A DNA stretch of 13,429 nt, taken from contig PXSC01000095.1 in the NCBI GenBank assembly GCA_003023535.1, positions 1 through 13,429 on the forward strand, written 5' to 3'. The translations under genes and the position numbers were made by a program. Positions within the stretch are counted from its first letter, which is position 1. The number at the start of each line of letters is the position of its first letter. Source of the DNA: Halobacteriales archaeon QS_9_70_65. GTDB taxonomy: Archaea > Halobacteriota > Halobacteria > Halobacteriales > Haloarculaceae. Of the stretch, positions 11,602-13,429 are shown piece by piece. The notes beneath the pieces are model-generated. The model made no database searches. It saw nothing but the letters and a program-made list of their open reading frames with translations, and had not been told where the DNA came from.

Positions 11602-13209
11602 TCAGTCGTGGACGAGCACGTCGATGACGTCGGTGCCGTCGGTTTCCAGTGCGGTCTCGTAGACCTCGGGAAACGCCTCAGGCGTCTCGACGAGGTGCCC
11701 GCGGGCGCCGTGACTCTCGGCGTTCTTCGAGATGTCGACGTGAGGGTCGAAATCCATTCCGACGAACTCGTGATCGTCCTCGTCGCCGCCCAGCATCGCC
11801 ATGGTGTTGTCCTTGAGGATGCGGTAGTTGCGGTTGTCGGGGACGACGACCGTCAGGTCGACGTCCTGGCGGACCGCCGAGTAGATCGCGTTCGGGTAGT
11901 AGAGGTAGGAGCCGTCGCCGACGTAGCCGACGACGGTCCGGGGGTCGTCCCGGGTCGATTCGGCGATCGCGGCGCCGACGGCCGCCGGCAGCCCGTAGCC
12001 GAGGCCGCCGCCCTTGTTCGAGAGGTAGCCCTCGGCGTCGAGCGGAAAGCGGGTCAACAGCGCGAACTTCGCGGTGACGCCCTCGTCGACGCCCATCTGC
12101 CGCATCGTGGCCTCGAGGCCGGCCTTCACCGACCGGACGTGGTCGAGGCGGGCCTCCCGGTCGGCCTCGTCGAGACGGGCCTCGACGCGGTCGGCGATGG
12201 CGTCCATCACCCGCCCCGGGTCGCCGAGGACGGCCGCGTCGGCGGGGTGATTCTTGCCGACCTCGTGGGGGTCGCTGGAGGCCTGAACGACCGTCGTGTC
12301 ATCGGAGACGAGCGGGCGCTCGTGCCGCAGCAGCGTGGTGTTGGTCGAACACCCCACGAGCGCCAGCGTGTCGGTGTCCATCAGCATCGAGGCGACGTCC
12401 TCGCCGGGGCCGACGAATGACACCCACTGTTCGTGGTCGGTCGGGAAGTTGACCTCGCAGGCGAGTATCTCGCCGTGGACGCGGGCGCCGGTCGCCTCCG
12501 CGAGCCTGACGGCGGCGTCGACGGCGTCGGTACCGGCGCGGGCGACGTGATCGCCGACGACGAGGGCCGGCCGATCGGCCGTCACGAGGTGGTCGGCGGC
12601 CGTCTCGACGGCCCCGGGGTCGCCGGCGCCGGGGTCCGGGATCGGCCCGAGCCGCTCCGGGGTGGCGTCCGTCTCGGTCTGCATCACGTCGGCCGGCAGC
12701 GAGAGGAACACCGGCCCGGTCGGCGGCGTCAGCGCCGTCCGGACCGCCCGTCGTAGCAGCATCGGCAGGGCGTCGACGTGGGTCACCTCCGCGGAGTCCT
12801 TACAGAACTGCGCGGCCAGCCGCTCGAGATCGCCCGTCAGCAGCGGCTCTTCGTGGCGGAAGTCGAGCTCGTGATTGCCGGCGGTCACCAGCACGGGCGC
12901 GCCGCCGTACATCGCGCCGAAGACGTTGCCGAGGCCGTGGACCAGCCCCGGCGTGACGTGGAGGTTGACGACGCCGAGCGGGCAGACCGACTCGTCGTCG
13001 TCGGCGTGGTACCGCCGCGTCGAGGCGTAACCCGCCGCCATTCCCGTGGCGACGTCCTCCTGCAGCCCGAGGACGTACTCGAGGTCGCTCCGCGAGAGGG
13101 CGTCCATGATCGGCAGCTCGGTCGTTCCCGGGTTGCCGAAGACGTGGTCGACCCCGTACCGCTCGAGGGCGTCCACGAACAGGTCCGCGCCCGTGTAGCC
13201 GTCGGTCAT
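11602..13209 (-). CDS. Benzoylformate-decarboxylase-like thiamine-diphosphate enzyme
   Basis: A 535-residue ThDP-dependent enzyme of the acetolactate synthase / benzoylformate decarboxylase family, expected to decarboxylate a 2-oxoacid in the cytoplasm. The N-terminal PYR domain has FGNPGTTELPIMDAL (24-38), LQEDVATGMAAGYA with the cofactor-activating Glu51, and VNLHVTPGLVHGLGN. His84 there matches the active-site His70 of benzoylformate decarboxylase. NFPTDHEQW (254-262) puts a second His (259) where that enzyme has His281. The central domain covers about 190-340. The C-terminal PP domain has NKGGGLGYGLPAAVGAAIA (398-416), and the Mg/ThDP motif begins GDGS (431-434), ending NRNY (459-462). 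The two His make a decarboxylase likelier than acetolactate synthase, and no regulatory subunit gene is adjacent. The ATG at 13209 has the TATA-like CTATTTAC (13233-13240) 24-31 bp upstream. The substrate is unknown. Confidence 0.88.
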   Translation of the reverse strand: MTDGYTGADLFVDALERYGVDHVFGNPGTTELPIMDALSRSDLEYVLGLQEDVATGMAAGYASTRRYHADDDESVCPLGVVNLHVTPGLVHGLGNVFGAMYGGAPVLVTAGNHELDFRHEEPLLTGDLERLAAQFCKDSAEVTHVDALPMLLRRAVRTALTPPTGPVFLSLPADVMQTETDATPERLGPIPDPGAGDPGAVETAADHLVTADRPALVVGDHVARAGTDAVDAAVRLAEATGARVHGEILACEVNFPTDHEQWVSFVGPGEDVASMLMDTDTLALVGCSTNTTLLRHERPLVSDDTTVVQASSDPHEVGKNHPADAAVLGDPGRVMDAIADRVEARLDEADREARLDHVRSVKAGLEATMRQMGVDEGVTAKFALLTRFPLDAEGYLSNKGGGLGYGLPAAVGAAIAESTRDDPRTVVGYVGDGSYLYYPNAIYSAVRQDVDLTVVVPDNRNYRILKDNTMAMLGGDEDDHEFVGMDFDPHVDISKNAESHGARGHLVETPEAFPEVYETALETDGTDVIDVLVHD

Positions 13210-13280
13210 GGCTCCCTCTGCCGGTGCCACCGGTAAATAGTTCACTCCCCGGGCGGTCGTGGGGGGCGTGACCACCGGCT
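13210..13280 (-). promoter_or_regulatory. Promoter of the ThDP enzyme gene
   Basis: GTAAATAG at 13233-13240 reads CTATTTAC on the minus strand, 24-31 bp upstream of the ATG at 13209, and is the only AT-rich stretch in the 71-bp spacer. The gene behind it is on the same strand, but this promoter suggests separate transcription. Confidence 0.6.
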
Positions 13281-13429
13281 TCACTCGGGCGCCAGCACCC
13301 GCATCGTCGACTCGATGGCCTCCAGGTCGGCCCCGCGCGGGAACGACACCGAGACGGCCTCGACGCCCTCGATGTCGGTGAACCGCTCGAAGTGGTCGCG
13401 GGCGGTCTCCGGCGTCCCCCACACCGCCA
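13281..13429 (-). CDS. C-terminal end of a probable luciferase-like (LLM) flavin oxidoreductase
   Basis: The minus strand reads 49 codons in from the window edge to TGA at 13281-13283: VWGTPETARDHFERFTDIEG, then VEAVSVSFPRGADLEAIEST and MRVLAPE. The GTPE-x-(A/V)-x-x-(H/R)-(F/L) opening, a central strand, and a final helix with a basic residue resemble the closing part of LLM-class, F420- or FMN-dependent oxidoreductases such as the methylenetetrahydromethanopterin reductase-like proteins common in haloarchaea. Only about 50 residues are visible, so the family is likely but not certain. The cofactor and substrate cannot be inferred. It lies upstream of the ThDP enzyme gene on the same strand, with 71 bp between. 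Confidence 0.5.
   Translation of the reverse strand, partial: AVWGTPETARDHFERFTDIEGVEAVSVSFPRGADLEAIESTMRVLAPE

Overview
The window comes from a halophilic archaeon (class Halobacteria). The evidence is very high GC with a GC-rich third codon position, strongly acidic proteins, Tat lipoprotein signals ending in LAGC, a surface protein with a Thr/Pro linker and C-terminal membrane anchor, and AT-rich TATA-like boxes mostly 24-31 bp upstream of start codons, as in leaderless haloarchaeal transcripts. The genus cannot be fixed from the sequence alone. No RNA gene, CRISPR array, transposase or complete mobile element was seen.

Layout. 1-724 (-): quinone oxidoreductase of the medium-chain dehydrogenase family, C-terminus outside the window. 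859-1620 (-): divergent NH3-dependent NAD synthetase. 1621-2170: gene-free stretch with an AT-rich palindromic island and a decayed C-terminal fragment of a membrane protein. 2171-3595 (+): FAD-linked 2-hydroxyacid dehydrogenase of the GlcD/D-lactate type. 3745-4732 (+): two Tat lipoproteins, one only an Asp-rich stub and the other carrying a CHRD domain. 4781-6583 (+): three consecutive broken genes: a frameshifted surface protein, a sirtuin with internal deletions and frameshifts, and a cupin protein missing its barrel core. 6696-7526: divergent glutaredoxin-like (-) and Cys-poor redoxin (+) genes. 7569-8024 (-): small membrane protein. 8070-9395 (-) and 9493-10539 (+): divergent acyl-CoA dehydrogenase and CaiB-type CoA transferase/racemase. 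10532-11431 (-): EamA transporter. 11602-13209 (-): benzoylformate-decarboxylase-like ThDP enzyme. 13281-13429 (-): C-terminal end of a probable luciferase-like flavin oxidoreductase.

Function. The intact genes are mostly redox and organic-acid enzymes: 2-hydroxyacid oxidation, 2-oxoacid decarboxylation, acyl-CoA oxidation, CoA transfer or epimerisation, quinone reduction, NAD synthesis and thiol redox. Most are separate transcription units with their own promoter rather than one operon, so a shared pathway is inference.

Most notable. (1) A 102-bp in-frame insertion in the acyl-CoA dehydrogenase consists of two 51-bp tandem units. Each contains a hairpin, and one stem pair has changed A-T/G-C in a compensatory way although both substitutions alter the protein. 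It resembles a protein-coding palindromic repeat element. (2) Genes here are repeatedly damaged by internal deletions; in the CoA transferase the deletion is in frame and appears to remove the third active-site residue. (3) Sirtuin, cupin and membrane-protein remnants are visible only when reading frames are stitched together. I did not find a convincing new multi-gene system.
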